This document shows, in pieces, positions 53,801 to 63,919 of a stretch of DNA of 64,000 bases (within the stretch, counting starts at the first letter, position 1; every line of letters begins with the position of its first letter). The DNA is taken from positions 22,627,268 to 22,691,267 of the forward strand of contig OW388301.1 of assembly GCA_936450465.1 (NCBI GenBank). Direction: 5' to 3'. Origin of the DNA: Gibbula magus (Eukaryota; Mollusca; Gastropoda; Trochida; Trochidae). The position numbers and the translations under genes are program-made. A model generated the notes under the pieces. That model saw only the letters and a program-made list of their open reading frames with translations, did no database searches and was not told where the DNA came from.

Positions 53801-56800
53801 TCAGGCGTATCGCACCGCTACAGTACATGAACGTTAAGGAAATGTGGCAAAACTTAAATTAGCCAGTGATCGAAAATGGCTCTTGTTATGCCTTGTTGCA
53901 TCTTCCCACGACAAGGTGAAAATGTATCGAGATCTTTCCATTTTTTACCTTGCCTTCAACCTAGCCAAAAGTGGTGAAACGAATCAACGACACCTATTGT
54001 GATCACGAGTTACGTCCCTTAGCATATGCTAACATACAGCCAATGAAATCGCTGTTTACATTCGGAACCAATTCAAAATATGCAACGATCGACACCGTCA
54101 CAGAGGCAATACAACTGTCTTCTGATTGGCTTATCCGATTAGCCTGCAGTACGTTAAAATCTTAGCACTGAAAATGCGAGGGTTGAGGTCAAGGGCGGAA
54201 GGAGAAGATATGGAAATCTTTTCGTTACGCCTGTGACGTTGTGAAGATGGCCTTGTTGGGGAAATTAAAAAACAAACATGCATATTGCAGATACGACTGA
54301 TCGTCGCGTGTGTGTTCGGCCCCGTGATGGTAGGGATGGGGTTAATGATCGGGAGATCGTACGTCAGTTCCGGTCGGCTGATTTTCCGCACGGTTGGAGC
54401 CAACACCTCACTGCAGACAAGCTGTAAACTCATGTACATCTTCCTCGACCTCATCAAGTTCGATCTGCAACTAGGGGTAAGTTTTGAAATCGCCAGGTCT
54501 TCTCATCCTCGGTTACCCATGGTTTTAAATTCGCTCCGTTACTCTCCACTATATCAGCCCTGGGGAACCTCATCAAGGGAATCAAATTACCCGCCCTTGG
54601 CCAGCGTTACGAAGTCAGTAACCAAAGAAAATGCTCAATTGGATAAGACGGAAATGGTCAAGGGAGATAAACGGTGACGGATGGCTAACACAATGACCTC
54701 GCTTGCTTTGAAACGAAGTGTGTGTCATTGGCTCGCAGGTCTAGTAATCTCGTGAACTTTGACCTGCAGTGTTATCTTAATACCACATTGCTACATTGTA
54801 TTTCACACTGTCAGTAATAGTACAAATTTTTGCACTTTTTCGAGACGAGTCCTTTACGGGATTCGATTACAGGGTCAGATCAGCTCATCCATTTCGGCCA
54901 CTGTGACCTCGACATTAATGTGTACTATTGCAGATAGCGCGATCCTAAATATTACAATGTTACATTCGTTCACTGACTAAATGGCGTGTATCTAACACAT
55001 TGTTCATTGCGATTGATTGTCATTGGGAACACTTTTTAAAAATGTGTTGCTGGCAAGTTGAATAGCTCGAGCGCAATGTTAAAGGTGAACTCTTTGAGCG
55101 ATATTGTTGGTTTGTTTGTTTACTTATTCAGAATGTCACTCTTTGTCACAGTGTTATCTTTTCCCAAAATATTACTTTTTCATGGAATGTTATCTCCTCA
55201 GAATGTTTCGATAATAAATACTAATAATCGATAAATTACCAATATCCAGAACACGTTATAATTACAAGAACACATGTTACAATTACATGAACACATGTTA
55301 CAATTACAAGAACACATGTTGCAAATATCAAGAACACATTTTACAACTAGATAAGCGTTTGCGGGACACCGCAAAAGCAGAGCAGCTCCGAAACTTTGGG
55401 TCTCGCCTTTTACCTGTTCCGACTTCTCCTCAGCATAAATTAAATGGGAATTTTTTTGGACAAAAATTTGTTTATTATTAAAGTTATTCTAACAAGTTGA
55501 ATCATCACCAGGGTCACTTTTCACAAACTTGTTCTTAAAACCTATTTCTGATTTCAAAATTGGATCAAAGGATTAACATGGCCTTAACCAATATTTCATG
55601 ACCTTGAACTTTGACCTTCAAGGTCACACCATCAATGATTACTTTTCATTGTGTATAACAATCATGCAATGACTCAAAGTGTTCATTGTTAACATAAGGC
55701 ATATTCACAATAGCACACTTAAGTTGTGACCTTGCTGTGACCTTGACGTTTGACAAATTTTAGCAAAAACGTTTTCAAATCTTGGTCTTTCTTCATAGTT
55801 GATATATACCAAATAAGAGCCTGACAGCACAAAAATGTTCGAAGTTATCATGTCTACAAGGATTATTGTAGTGATTTGAGAACTCATGACCTTGACCTTT
55901 GACCTTGAATGTGAACATGTCAAAATAATTCCCCAGGTGTACAAGAAAGAAGCTATATATATATGAGGTTTTGATACCTTCATGGAAAAAAGTTACATAG
56001 TGATTTCAGAATTGGTGACCATGACCCTATCTCGTGACCTTGACCTTTAAAATTCAAGGTCACACAATCAGTGATCACTTTTCATTGTGTATCACAATCA
56101 TGTAATGATTCAAAGTGTAAATAGTTGAAATAAGACATTTTTGCAAAAGCATGCTTAAGTTGTGACCTCACTATGACCTTGACCTTTGACGGATGTTAGC
56201 GAAAACCTTTTCAAATCTTGGCCTTTCTCCATAGTTGATATACACCAAAGAAGAGCCTGATAGCACAAATATTTTTCAAGTTGTCGTGTTTACAAGGATT
56301 GTTTTAGCAGTTTCATAACTTGTGACCTTGACCTTTGACCTTGAATATGAACATGTCAAAATAATTCCCCAGGGGCATAAGTAAAAAGTTATGTATATGA
56401 GGTGTTAATACTTCCTTGGAAAGAAGTTATTTAGTGATTTCAGAACTGGTGACCATGACCCTATCTCGTGACCTTGACCTTTAAAACTCAAGGTCACACA
56501 ATCAGTGATCACTTTTCATTGTATATCACAATCATGTAATGATTCAAAGTGTTAATAGTTGAAATAAGACATTTTTGCAAAAGCGTGCTTAAGTTGTGAC
56601 CTTGACCTTTGACGGATGTTAGCGAAAACCTTTTCAAATCTTGGCCTTTCTCCATAGTTGATATACACCAAAGAAGAGCCTGATAGCACAAATATTTTTC
56701 AAGTTATCGTGTTTACAAGGATTTTTGTAGCGATATCAGAACTCGTGACCTTGACATTTGACCTTGAATGTGAACATGTCAAAAAAATTCCCCAGGGGTA

Positions 56801-56867
56801 TAAGTAAGAAGTTATGTATATGAGTTCTCAAAACCTAATAGGAAAAAAGTTATAGCGAATACAAAAC

Positions 56868-56904
<37 letters not shown>

Positions 56905-59900
56905 TGGAAACTGCACAAAAACTGATAGCAGCTCCGACTTAGTCGGAGCTGCTAATTACCAGAACACGTTACAATTACAAGAACACATGTTGCAAATATC
57001 AAGACACATGTTACAATTACCAGAACATATGTTACAATTACCGAATGCATGTTACAATTACAAGAACACATGTTGCAAATATCAAGACACATGTTACAAT
57101 TACCAGAATGCATGTTACAATAACCAGAACATATGTTGCAAATATCAAGACACATGTTACAATTACCAGAACATATGTTACAATTACCGAATCCATGTTA
57201 CAATTACCAGAACACATGTTGCAAATATCAAGACACATGTTACAATTACCAGAATGCATGTTACAATTACCAGAAAATATGTTGCAAATATCAAGACACA
57301 TGTTACAATTACCAGAACATATGTTACAATTACCGAATGCATGTTACAATTACCAGAATGCATGTTGCAAATATCAAGACACATCTTACAATTACAAGAA
57401 TATCTGTTACACTTACCAGTATTATATGTTACAATTACCATGTTACAATTACAATTACCAGAATATATTTTCAGATGACGATGGTGGTATTGATACTAAC
57501 TAACGCTGCCAACATCAACACCCTGGACATAGTCGTTCTCGTTGTCGGCATTTTCGTTACCATCGGCTGGTTCGTAATGGGGCATCTAGCGGTGAGAATT
57601 ACTTTACTTTGGGTTATTTGATTACTAAATATGCATTTATCGCATAAATTGTCACATGACGAAAATATGCAAAATCTCAATAAAATAAAATCTTACCGAA
57701 AACACATTGGCCTACCTACGAGGGTTAGTTAAGATCTGATTTTAATTAGATTGAAGTAGGCTGATTATGTGATATATACCTAATTTCCGTAACAGTTGCT
57801 TTAACGAGCATTTATGTATATCTATCAAGGTTATATAAACTACCGAGTACAATAACCCCCCGAGGGATACAAGAACGGTTCATTTGCCTTTGGATAACGT
57901 TTTAGTTTGGTAGTCTCTTTGAAAAGCCGGGTCCGGGCGCACCCCTTCAAACGAAAATCATGAATCCGCCGCTGTTTACCATTAATGTGCCTGTATGCAA
58001 CCTAATTTCTCCAGACTTCTTTACCATCATCGTATGACATTTCTGTCGTTTCAGGTCCGACACGAGAGCAAAATAATGACCTATATATTCTGGGGGTTGA
58101 GTCCCGCAGAGTTGGCTTACATCATATACAAAACTATCAGGGTACTTATAATTGTTTTATTTTTATAAATGCCAGTTTCAATAGAATTTCCCATCCTTGT
58201 CATCATTATGTTTGTCGTCGTAATCGTCTTCATAATTATCATCATCATCACCATTATTTCCGCATGTTCATATAAAGGCCTGCATACAATATGATATAAG
58301 ATATTATTGTAATACGTACAAATAGAAATAAAAAGAACAAATATTAAAATCCTTTCAACATTTTGATGTTTATGATAAAACCACCACATATTACAACTAA
58401 TATGTCTCTCTCCATCCTCGGTTACCCAGGGTTTTATATATACTCCGTTACTCTCCGCTATATCACCCATGGGAAATTTCATCAGAGAAATATGTACTCA
58501 AATTACCTATTTTAGGACAGATTTCTCTTATGGAGTATCCCAGGGTGATATAGCGGAGAATAACGGAGCATATATAAAACCTTGGGTAACCGAGGATGGT
58601 CTCTCTCATGATAAAGGACAACATTGTAATAACCAAGCGTAATTTGGTCAATTTAATTGCATAATGGGTAATATATAGAATAACCAACTCGTGGCTGAAC
58701 ATTATTTAAACTCATGGATATATCCCGTAATCACTCGTACCTCGTTGGTTATTCTCTAAATCTCTGTCCCTTAGGCTGCTGACCGTTTAAAGATAGCACA
58801 TGCCTTGGCTGCCGTGTCCATCTCGGCGGGAGTGTTGGCAGCGTGTGTCCGCATCCTTGTGATCATCCTCACCGTCTTGGTGTACAGGAACTTCGGTAAA
58901 GGCCTCAAAGAAAAAGGTGAGCTTTATTATTTGCATGAACAAATTACTTGTTTGGTGGATTTTTAAAAGCGAATATGTGCTTGAATAAATACGAGGGAAC
59001 AGTTTAGAAAGTTTTACGAGACCTCGATACCTTTGTGCTTACAATAGTCAACAATTTCTTATTTGTGACTTTGTTCAGCTCTTCAACTTGAAATAACAAA
59101 ATCATGCAAATTCTGGTGAGCTGCACAGCCAATTTGGTTATATGTTGTTATTATTTGACGGATATTGTTTCTAAACAAAGAAATTACATCAAGGTATTTT
59201 TCTGACTGCAATTTCCATTAAATGATTCTAGATATGTTTTAAATATGGTTTATAATTTTAATTATTAATTTTCATTTTACTATTTATTAATTTTTTTATA
59301 ATTTTACTTATTTTAGTTATTAATGATATCCATACTGATGAAATTGTAGCATGGTAGGATGCAAATTCTCTCATCAAGGCATAACTCGCGCCAGTCTGTG
59401 TCCCTGGCTAATTTAGCATTGCTGAATTTCATTTACTTTTACGTAGCAGTGCATTGCACCTGAATTTCCTAAACAAGCCACAGAAAAGATAATAAAATAC
59501 AACAAGGCTTTAAAGGGGCAGTAGCACGTTTTTTCGCTGAAATAAGTCGATGAAATGTATTTGAAAAATAATGCCACCAATAGTAAAACAAACGTCTCTC
59601 TTCGGAAAATCAAGTTTAAAAATTAGTGTACGTAGTTCCGTAAAGCCAAGGGAATCGTTTTTGGCATTCGAAATAATAAAATGTGTTCACAATAAAATGG
59701 CCGCCATGCAATTTATTACCACTACGGATAATTGGTTTGTGTAATAAGATTTTATACCTTCTAAAGTAAATATAAATGACATAAACTATCATTATAAATG
59801 GGAAATTTGAAAAGTTAACATTTGCGAAAAACGTGCTACTGCCCCTTTAGTCCGCTAATGTCGGAGACTGGCAGGAGCTGAGACTTGCGGGGGAATTTTG

Positions 59901-59992
59901 GTAAAGTCATAAATGTAAATTGTTTATCAATTTTAAAAAAATGTAAATTAATGATAGTTATTTTCTATTTTACAGCTTTTGAAGTGAACTGA
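44770..59992 (+). CDS. Multi-pass membrane protein of unknown function
   Basis: Eight coding exons, 44770-44931, 48521-48680, 50297-50439, 54291-54476, 57475-57591, 58055-58141, 58775-58916 and 59976-59992, join at GT-AG sites with matching phases (1014 nt, 337 aa). The start ATG has a good context (GACCATGG). Residues 1-57 are a Ser/Thr/Asp-rich soluble tail. Seven or eight hydrophobic segments follow: IVYLFASSVALIATIAFTIY, FVFAIVIILNAG..., IFILVAATVVIVIYLI, LIVACVFGPVMVGMGLMI, a weaker one around LMYIFLDLIKFDLQLG, IVVLVVGIFVTIGWFVMG, a weak one around IFWGLSPAELAYII, and a long final one (ALAAVSISAGVLAACVRILV). The C-terminus is short and basic (NFGKGLKEKAFEVN). The GRLIFRTVGANTSLQTSCKL block resembles what I recall of invertebrate DUF7789 proteins; this is unchecked. 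No catalytic motif is seen. An additional exon in the 3.6-kb first intron cannot be excluded. Confidence 0.8.
46040..46145 (+). repeat. Short irregular tandem repeat (GATGTAGGGTGATGG)
   Basis: About seven imperfect 14-16 bp units such as AATGGGATGTAGGGTG stand in tandem in intron 1 of the membrane-protein gene. No other feature is visible between 45030 and 46360. Confidence 0.65.
46366..46597 (-). repeat. tRNA-derived SINE (family A), near complete
   Basis: On the minus strand it starts with GCCGTAGCTCAGTTGGTAGA (A box) and GGTCGGGGTTCGATTCCCGG (B box). A body with CTTGGCGCTCAGCATTATAA and a tail GACAATAAAGTATTATTATT follow. The tail AAGTATTATTATT resembles that of the LINE fragment at 41028, hinting at shared mobilisation machinery. 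It is not a functional tRNA: the 3' acceptor strand is replaced by SINE body. Confidence 0.85.
47720..47808. repeat. (AT)n microsatellite
   Basis: About 89 bp of AT in intron 1 of the membrane-protein gene. The YIYIYI reading frame is an artefact. The flanking 47390-48050 region contains the inverse copy of the 16739-17060 repeat. Confidence 0.95.
48755..49095 (+). mobile_element. TTAA-flanked MITE, AGGGGCAGTAGCACG family (copy 4)
   Basis: TTAA at 48751-48754 and 49096-49099. Ends AGGGGCTGTAGCACG and CGTACTACTGCCCCT. It begins 74 bp after the exon 2 donor of the membrane-protein gene. Confidence 0.88.
49750..50243 (-). mobile_element. TTAA-flanked MITE, about 475-bp family (copy C)
   Basis: Ends GGTTCAGTACATCCATTGTG and CACAATGGATGGACCT with TTAA at both sides. 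It is the reverse orientation of copies A and B. The right end lies about 50 bp before exon 3 of the membrane-protein gene. Confidence 0.85.
50756..51141. mobile_element. Snapback repeat (GTAGCGCTAC family), one fragment plus one full copy
   Basis: A fragment (GGGCCGTGTTCAAGAGAGG, about 50756-50784) is followed by a full copy at 50914-51141 ending GGAACGGGGCCC. The 120 bp before the full copy (AATCGGTGCAGTCTAGCACG, GATGGTATGACATAGTGTC) also precedes the copy at 61049, so the duplicated unit is longer than the snapback alone. Confidence 0.8.
51320..51475. repeat. Hairpin repeat with CCTTCGGGGCCTCGGCTCC motifs
   Basis: GGTAATATCCTCGTAACTCTC and GAGAGTTACTCGGACATTACC are outer inverse arms, and TCCATTCCTTAAAAATAACGG / CCATTATTTTTAAGGAATGG inner ones. 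The loop has two CCCCTTCGGGGCCTCGGCTC units. No ORF. A reading frame starting at 51456 begins inside it and has no known domain. Confidence 0.65.
52666..52887. mobile_element. Snapback repeat (GTAGCGCTAC family), complete
   Basis: Starts GGGGCCGTGTTCAAGAGAGG and ends CTGTTATGGAACGGAGCCC, with GCGCTACGTAGCAAGGCGAG inside. It lies in intron 3 of the membrane-protein gene. 52890-53690 shows no gene. Confidence 0.8.
53698..53925. mobile_element. MITE of the CAACTTCCC family
   Basis: AACTTCCACCCAGTAAGGCAT...CTGTCTAATTTGAAC and AAACTTAAATTAGCCAGTG...CTTGTTATGCCTTG form the diverged arms. It lies in intron 3 of the membrane-protein gene. Confidence 0.65.
54504..54738. mobile_element. Long-TIR MITE (CATCCTCGG family), truncated
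   Basis: The left arm CATCCTCGGTTACCCATGG...TCTCCACTATATC is intact. The internal part runs to GTCATTGGCTCGCAGGTC, and the right arm is missing. It starts 27 bp after the exon 4 donor of the membrane-protein gene. Confidence 0.8.
55230..55345 (+). repeat. Minisatellite block (ACATGTTACAATTACAAGAAC), left part
   Basis: About five units of ACACATGTTACAATTACAAGA / ATGTTGCAAATATCAAGAACA. The same monomer forms the array at 56955-57470, on the other side of the 1.6-kb element. Confidence 0.8.
55375..56952. mobile_element. 1.6-kb repeat element with three ~435-bp units rich in TGACCTTTGACCT motifs
   Basis: It begins AGCAGCTCCGA at 55379 and ends in the perfect hairpin AGCAGCTCCGAC-TTA-GTCGGAGCTGCT at 56926-56952, so its ends are inverted. 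Three direct units start at about 55620, 56050 and 56485, sharing CTTTTCATTGTGTATCACAA, GTTGATATACACCAAAGAAG and GAACATGTCAAAATAATTCC. A (GCG)n run at 56867-56903 precedes the terminal hairpin. No ORF runs along it. Type unknown; presumably a non-autonomous transposon. It lies in intron 4 of the membrane-protein gene. Confidence 0.65.
56867..56903 (+). repeat. (GCG)n microsatellite
   Basis: Twelve or so uninterrupted GCG triplets, a sharp GC island in AT-rich intron, just before the terminal hairpin of the repeat element. Confidence 0.95.
56955..57470 (+). repeat. Minisatellite (CATGTTACAATTACCAGAA...)
   Basis: About 22 tandem units of 21-26 bp such as CATGTTACAATTACCAGAAC and ATGTTGCAAATATCAAGACA, arranged in a higher-order pattern of about 85 bp. 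The array ends at the very acceptor of exon 5 (AG at 57473-57474), so its last unit abuts the polypyrimidine region. Open frames through it are artefacts. Confidence 0.92.
58413..58598. mobile_element. Long-TIR MITE (CATCCTCGG family), 186-bp deletion form
   Basis: Almost only the two inverted arms remain (CATCCTCGGTTACCCAGGG...CCTTGGGTAACCGAGGATG). The direct repeat GTCTCTCTC flanks them at 58404-58412 and 58599-58607, confirming the 9-bp duplication of this family. It lies in intron 6 of the membrane-protein gene. Confidence 0.92.
59372..59905. mobile_element. CAACTTCCC-family MITE interrupted by a TTAA MITE
   Basis: The left half (AAGGCATAACTCGCGCCAGTC, GGCTAATTTAGCATTGC) runs to about 59509. 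The right remnant (GCTAATGTCGGAGACTGGC) resumes after 59846. The TTAA MITE sits inside the family's own TTTAA arm. It lies in intron 7 of the membrane-protein gene. Confidence 0.7.
59514..59846 (-). mobile_element. TTAA-type MITE, AGGGGCAGTAGCACG family (copy 5)
   Basis: Ends AGGGGCAGTAGCACGTTTTT and AACGTGCTACTGCCCCT, flanked by TTAA and TTAG. Same orientation as copy 1. It ends 129 bp before the last coding exon of the membrane-protein gene. Confidence 0.88.
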
Positions 59993-60929
59993 AAACAGTA
60001 CTAACAGCAGTCTTTATCACGCCATATCATCCACAACAACAGGCCGACCAATTTTCTGTTTTTGGGCTGGTTCTTTAATGACAAATTCGTTGAATTGACA
60101 ACTTTATTGTACATAATTAACGTAATAATGTAGATATTAACAATGTGATGAGGTCATGCGACCCAAATGTGCGTGGAAAGTATGTGCAATGTTACAGAGA
60201 ATAATCTACAAGTATGTATAGGATAAAGTACGACTCCAAGGTATGGTCTGACAAGTATGACCCAAAGCAAGAAAAGTTACTCATCAACATACTTTCCGTA
60301 CTTAATGAATTTATTAAAGATATATTTAATAGTTCTTTGATTTCACGAAATATAAAGAGGTAAATCCCCAGATATATTTTCATAAGTATACTACGAACGG
60401 ATAACATATCTGTGTTAGATGGCGGTTGTTCTTGCAAAACTAAAGTTCGGCAATATCATTCATAAAATGAGAAAGAATCAAGACACCCGCTGCTAGAAAA
60501 TGGTAACAATCCATGAAATAGTTTTCTATATTGTGTGAATACTGAATCCAGCTGAAATATTTGTCAGAAAACTTGTTTCCTGTTATTAGCTTGAAATCAA
60601 TAACTTTCAAAGTCGAATATTGAATGCTGTTCCTGTATATATGTAAATAATCTTTTTCGTTTCGTAATATATTTACAACTGATAATTGAGAAAAATAATG
60701 AATTTTTTTTATTTTCCTCAATTATATATGTGATTTTGTTCTTATATCATTACAAAAGTTTCATTTCTTTCTGATATTTAATGTTTGAATTTGGTTTGAT
60801 CAAATATTTTACTATCATTGTCTTAGTTATTTTCTTATCTAAATTCGCCAAGAAATCTGACAGTGATAATTTGCCGACGACGCATATAAACAACTCCCTA
60901 CAGAGTCATTCCACACCAAAATCTGATAA

Positions 60930-61299
60930 AATGAGAACCAATATATATACATCATCGATGTTCATGGAGCCAATCGGTGCAGTCTAGCACGCGTCACCTT
61001 ATATTGCTGAAATACATTTATTAGATGGTATGACATGGTGTCAAACCAGGGCCGTGTTCAAGATGGGTTTCAAAGTAATCGCTCAATTAGCGATTACTTT
61101 TAAACCTCTCTTGAACGCGATTGCTCAATGTAGCGCTACGTAGCAAAGCGAGCGAACTTTGAGGTTTTGCACCGTGTCGTCCAGGAGAGAAAGAGCCGGC
61201 TATTTGAGCGCTACTTGAGCGCTACTTGAGCGCTACATTGAGCAATCAATGAGCAATCAATGAGCGATTATAAGCGCTCGCTGTTATGGAACGGAGCCC
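60930..61299. mobile_element. Snapback repeat (GTAGCGCTAC family) with duplicated 5' flank
   Basis: The core, 61049-61299, starts GGGCCGTGTTCAAGATGGG and ends TTATGGAACGGAGCCC. It has four tandem TTGAGCGCTAC units, more than other copies. The preceding 118 bp matches the flank of the copy at 50914. From 59993 to 60930 only AT-rich sequence is seen, probably including the 3' UTR of the membrane-protein gene. Confidence 0.8.
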
Positions 61300-61611
61300 A
61301 AGACTTTCATTTTATATGAAATATCTTACTCAGCTCCATCGCGTTACATGTAAGCTTGACCTTGTGTCCATTTTGTTCGTGTAATGTTTGAATAAATGTT
61401 ACATATAACTTGTATTTTGGGGTTCATTAATATTCATAGCAATATCTTAGAAGCCAGTTGTAAATAAAACCATTTTAAAAACCTCAATAAATGTATTCTT
61501 TCTCAGTTTCTCAGTGCGTTAATTGTTTTGATATTGTATGTTTCCGTAGACAAGATTTCCTTTATTGAAATCACATTTATCATTTACAGGCTTTCCCGGT
61601 CCTACGTGTCA

Positions 61612-61775
61612 TATCTAATGCCAGTTTCCATCACTGGTTAATTTAAGCCTTGCTGCATTTCGTTAACTGTTCTGTAGTAGCGTAGTAACGTGCACTATAC
61701 AGTTCAAGTGCTGCTACGCTAGCATAAGAACGTTAACGAAATGCTGCAAGGCAGGATTTGCGAGGGAAGTTGAGC
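61612..61775. mobile_element. MITE of the CAACTTCCC family
   Basis: TTGCTGCATTTCGTTAAC / CGTTAACGAAATGCTGCAA is a near-perfect inner hairpin, with GCTGCTACGCTAGC in the middle. The outer right end reads GAGGGAAGTTGAG. The left end is truncated. Confidence 0.65.
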
Positions 61776-62045
61776 AAAAGCATGCATGGACGACAACAAA
61801 GTATTCTTTATCAGTGTCTTACATCTTTAAATCGTTCATGGTCGTCTGTATTTTCTTGCCACAGGGAGAGTAGGGTCAATTTGCACACAGGCAAAGTTTA
61901 GCGCGACAGATATGACAAATTACTAGTTTGCGCATAGGGAAAACTGGTAATTTCATCTTTGTTACGGAAAATAGTTGCGCTAAACTTGGCATGTGCTTAA
62001 CGGGAAGCGAGCATGCTCCTCCTATCGAGCCAAGTTACTTTGAGT

Positions 62046-62206
62046 AACCACAGGGGCTTGTATTGTCGAAACTAGCAATTAGAAAGCATATGAAGTCGAT
62101 GACCAAGTCCCATGCATATACGGTACTATAGTATATGGGACTGGATCATCGACTTCATATGCTTTCTATTCACTTGTTTCGACAACACAAGCCCCTGTGT
62201 GAGTAA
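62046..62206. repeat. Palindromic MITE-like hairpin
   Basis: GTAACCACAGGGGCTTGT...AGAAAGCATATGAAGTCGATG and CATCGACTTCATATGCTTTCT...ACAAGCCCCTGTGTGAGTAAC are inverse arms, centred on TATACGGTACTATAGTATA near 62125. No ORF. A weaker palindrome, a relative of 15785-15945, precedes it at 61885-62000. Confidence 0.7.
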
Positions 62207-62404
62207 CTACTGATTACTTGTTTCATAGCTAACATACAAAGCTGTAAAATTTGAGAAAGTCTATGTGGACATAACCTCACACCAAGTACCCATTTTAAAA
62301 GGGATTTGAACCCCGGACTCCTTAGAAGACTGACCAACAGATGTGAATGGGTAATCTGTTCCACCATCGGTATAAAAACTAACTTCCTTTTCGACTGTTC
62401 TTTC

Positions 62405-62635
62405 TTCCATAAGGTATTATTCGCACCAGTCTCCATCACTGGCTAATTTACGTCGTTCAGCATTTCTTTAACCTTTCTATGTTATTATATAGATGAGCGC
62501 TGCATTTGAAACGCAAAGTCGGCTCTGATTCGCTAGCACAGAACATTAATTAATGACATGCGACAATTAAGACTTAATTTAGCCAGTGATGGAGAATAGC
62601 GCGAGTTATGCTTTGAAGGGGAAGTTGACCTCACC
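62405..62635. mobile_element. MITE of the CAACTTCCC family
   Basis: CACCAGTCTCCATCACTGGC and GCCAGTGATGGAGAATAGCG form the arms. The right end is CTTTGAAGGGGAAGTTGACC. Family match to 41939-42145. Confidence 0.65.
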
Positions 62636-62830
62636 GAAAGTATATATATATTGTTCACAACACAACACAACATTAACACTTATGCAAGACTACTCTTAAT
62701 TTCTTAGATGAGGTTGTAAAAAACAGGGACTCTCTAATTCTATATACAATGTAGAGTCCCTGAAAAAAAGCATTCGTTCGGTTAGTTCGGTTATTTTCAA
62801 ACTCATAGTGAACAAGTCGATGATCCTTAA

Positions 62831-63324
62831 AGGTCCATCCATTACGTGTTGTTGGGGTCACATATTCCAAACGTTATAAATGGTGTTACTTTATCGAGAA
62901 GTACCAACTGTCATCGAAAACGAACATTTTGATGATAGTCGATTAAGTATATTGACGATATGAAGGTAAAAGTAGTGATTTCTGATCGAAAACCGGACAA
63001 TACGCCGCGTGTGGCGCGCGCCGATGAGTCAAACGTAATTTTGGAATCTTATTTACAACAGACAAAATAACACCTTTTTGTTGATAATGTTTAATAGGTC
63101 ATATAACTACTGTACATGTAAATGCATGGAACGTACAGTTTCGGTTTCTGCACATGCAAATGATGTTACTCGATTTTAATTGGAAACTAGTAATTATGAT
63201 ATATTAGGCGATTGTGGAAGAATATGCAAGCTGAGTGAATTTGTTTGTATTGTAAACAGCACACATGGTAAGTCGGAACGTATTAAAGCCTAATGAAATT
63301 TTATGAAACACAATGTATGCACCT
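62831..63324 (-). mobile_element. TTAA-flanked MITE, about 475-bp family (copy D)
   Basis: TTAA at 62827-62830 and 63325-63328. Ends AGGTCCATCCATTACGTG and CACAATGTATGCACCT. Orientation as copy C, opposite to A and B. No ORF. Confidence 0.88.
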
Positions 63325-63730
63325 TTAAAGCGATATTCTGTCTCATACGAACATTATTTGACTTACATACGTGCCGAAATACGACATATGCTGATTTGTG
63401 TTGAAAAGTGTTGTACACAAGTTGTTTAAATTATACAAGCTCACAGCTGACATTGACATTCAATGAAATAGACAATTACGGAACAAGGGCTTGGCCATTG
63501 CACAGTAATTGAAACGTTTTCTACGTGTTTTCCATTTGTAATTTGTGGCAAAGTTACCGTATAATTAGAACATTTAATTAACCATGTGATTACTCTAAGG
63601 ACAAATTAATACGATGGAAACAAAGACATAAATATCAAAAGATATAATTCGAATAGTGGTTTAACTTATAATCTGATTTTCAGAGAAACGATCCCATCCA
63701 TTTACTGATAAAAAAAAATTCAGCTTACCA

Positions 63731-63919
63731 TAATCGCTCATTGAGCGCTACATTGAGCGCTATACATTGAGCGCCCATTCCTCCTGAGCGACACGGTGCG
63801 ATTCCTCGAGGTTTGGTCGCTTTGCTACGTAGCGCTACTTTGAGCAATCGCGTTCAAGAGAGGTTTAATGTAGCGCTCAATGAGCGATTATAAGCGCTCG
63901 CTGTTATGGAACAGAGCCC
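63731..63919. mobile_element. Snapback repeat (GTAGCGCTAC family), rearranged
   Basis: It contains GCTACGTAGCGCTACTTTGA, GTTCAAGAGAGGTTTAATG and the terminal CTGTTATGGAACAGAGCCC. The long hairpin is deleted, so GAGAGGTTT runs directly into TAGCGCTCAATGAGCG, a fusion of both ends. Nothing is visible after it. Confidence 0.7.

Noticed and set aside
56952..57621. ORFs of up to 163 codons over the minisatellite
   Set aside because: Minisatellite translations (YNYQNTCCKYQD); only the terminal segment from 57475 belongs to a real exon.
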